Origin: Legionella steelei
GTDB taxonomy: Bacteria; Pseudomonadota; Gammaproteobacteria; Legionellales; Legionellaceae
Direction: 5' to 3'
NCBI RefSeq assembly: GCF_001468005.1
Contig: NZ_LNYY01000021.1
Span: 124,637-188,636, forward strand
Length of the DNA stretch: 64,000 bases
Positions 61,686 through 64,000 of this stretch are shown piece after piece; position 1 is the stretch's first letter; the number at the start of each line of letters is the position of its first letter. The translations under genes were made by a program, and so were the position numbers. A model generated the notes under the pieces. That model did not search any database. It worked only from the letters and a program-made list of their open reading frames with translations, and was not told the DNA's origin.

Positions 61686-61976
61686 ATGAAAATTCGTCCT
61701 TTACACGATCGAGTTGTTGTTCGTCGTATGGAAGAAGAACGTACTACAGCAGGTGGTATTGTTATTCCAGATAGCGCTACTGAAAAACCAATGCGTGGTG
61801 AAATCGTTGCTGTTGGTGCTGGTAAGATATTAGACAACGGTGATGTTCGCGCTTTAGCAGTAAAAGTGGGTGATGTTGTTCTGTTTGGCAAATACTCAGG
61901 TACTGAAGTGAAAATCGACGGGAAAGAACTGGTTGTGATGCGTGAAGACGACATCATGGGTGTAATTGAGAAGTAA
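61686..61976 (+). CDS. groES: Co-chaperonin GroES
   Basis: GroES caps the GroEL ring during folding. The protein has 96 residues and opens [20 protein letters not shown], then the mobile loop [15 protein letters not shown]. Length and motifs are normal. AGGAGA lies before the ATG. In Legionella it is known as HtpA. groEL follows 25 bases downstream. Confidence 0.97.
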   Translation: MKIRPLHDRVVVRRMEEERTTAGGIVIPDSATEKPMRGEIVAVGAGKILDNGDVRALAVKVGDVVLFGKYSGTEVKIDGKELVVMREDDIMGVIEK

Positions 61977-61989
61977 ATTGTTTCATTAG

Positions 61990-63651
<1,662 letters not shown>

Positions 63652-63675
63652 GCCTCTCTCATTCCTATTCCTTTA

Positions 63676-63703
63676 AAAACCCGCCTTAATTGGCGGGTTT
63701 TTT
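63676..63703 (+). terminator. Rho-independent terminator of groESL
   Basis: AAAACCCGCC and GGCGGGTTTT pair around TTAATT and run into further T bases, 25 bases after the groEL stop. Confidence 0.92.
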
Positions 63704-63726
63704 ATTTGTAAGGGCTGTATCGACTC

Positions 63727-63787
63727 ATGTCATCCCTACACCTGCCATTTTTGCTAACGAATACCTAACATGTACAGGGATGGCGAG
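63727..63787. repeat. Tail of the family 2 composite, bounded by CATCCCT/AGGGATG
   Basis: GTCATCCCTACACCTGCC, then ATTTTTGCTAACGAATACCT with AACATGTACAGGGATGG. The middle matches the tail found after the fragment at 23511 and outside copy 1. Confidence 0.5.
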
Positions 63788-63861
63788 AATTGTAAACAGC
63801 GCCTGGAATTTTTGAAACGTATCATCCACAATAAATGAGAACTATAAAGTCAGGAGTTATA

Positions 63862-64000
63862 ATGGGAACAATAATTAAAAAAATGGAAGTAGTTTTGGCC
63901 GATACTTATGCTCTATATCTTAAAACGCAAAATTATCACTGGCATGTTAAGGGGGTACACTTTAAAAGCCTGCATGAATTGTTTGAAATGCAATATAAGG
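63862..64000 (+). CDS. Dps/ferritin-like DNA-protection protein, 3'-truncated by the window edge
   Basis: Only the first 46 residues are in the window: GTIIKKMEVVLADTYALYLK, then TQNYHWHVKGVHFKSLHELF. The NYHWHVKG stretch holds the first-helix His ligand typical of the Dps ferroxidase site. AGGAG lies five bases before the ATG. A Dps function (iron and H2O2 detoxification, DNA binding) is expected but the metal site cannot be completed here. Confidence 0.88.
   Translation, partial: MGTIIKKMEVVLADTYALYLKTQNYHWHVKGVHFKSLHELFEMQYK

Overview
The window is about 40% GC and comes from a Legionella-type gammaproteobacterium, probably not L. pneumophila itself. The evidence is a legiolysin (4-hydroxyphenylpyruvate dioxygenase) gene, a close AnkH/LegA3-like ankyrin protein with a Cys-His-Asp protease-like half, several other large effector-like proteins, and promoters with PmrA-type boxes. 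The housekeeping part keeps classic gammaproteobacterial gene neighbourhoods: rhodanese(yibN)-grxC-secB-gpsA, smrB next to prmB-aroC, rne divergent from rluC, pgsA followed by tRNA-Gly/Cys/Leu, lolC-lolD, groES-groEL.

Layout: 1-4.4 kb holds the end of radA, a large FAD-linked oxidase and pilU. 4.5-11.3 kb is accessory: an ankyrin protein with a kinase-like centre, a REP-associated tyrosine transposase (RAYT) between REP palindromes, a small secreted Cys-rich protein, and a 1214-residue effector-like protein behind a PmrA-type promoter. 11.3-19.4 kb is core (murI, gpsA, secB, grxC, rhodanese, smrB, prmB, aroC, asd), broken up by dispersed repeats. 19.6-21.7 kb is a coupled pair: an Smr-domain paralog that lost its DLHG motif, then the AnkH-like protein. 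22-29.5 kb is core (DUF1328, alcohol dehydrogenase, rne, rluC, HAD phosphatase, pgsA, three tRNAs, a DMT protein). 29.8-31.3 kb is a third ankyrin protein. 31.5-44.7 kb holds lolCD, asnS, the tyrosine-degradation genes lly-fahA-maiA, an O-methyltransferase, leucine dehydrogenase, ugpQ-ugpB and a DUF2165 protein. 44.8-50.5 kb is a second effector island: a 988-residue superfamily 2 helicase-like protein with a coiled-coil tail and IQ-like motif, two tandem PmrA-type promoters, and two tandem paralogous helical-repeat proteins. 50.5-64 kb returns to core genes (slt, rpe, glnE, rimO, dsbD, groESL, start of a dps-like gene).

The dominant non-coding structure is repetitive. About twenty REP elements beginning (G/C)TAGCCTGGGTG... 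and ending ...CACCCAGGCTAC lie in the intergenic gaps, and one RAYT gene sits between two of them. A second family, about 160 bp long with a GCTGGGCT/AGCCCAGC hairpin at each end and a conserved core, is present in four copies plus fragments. Three further small hairpin families occur.

The most interesting observations are: (1) three promoters with the same geometry (two YTTAAK half-sites, N5 apart, then a -10 hexamer at fixed distance) in front of effector-like genes, two of them a tandem duplication; (2) the helicase-like protein with a coiled-coil tail and IQ-like motif; (3) the ankyrin protein with lipid- or protein-kinase-like motifs; (4) the degenerate Smr paralog coupled to the AnkH-like gene; and (5) a REP whose two ends supply the stop codons of two convergent genes. 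All calls come from reading the sequence; no database search was run.
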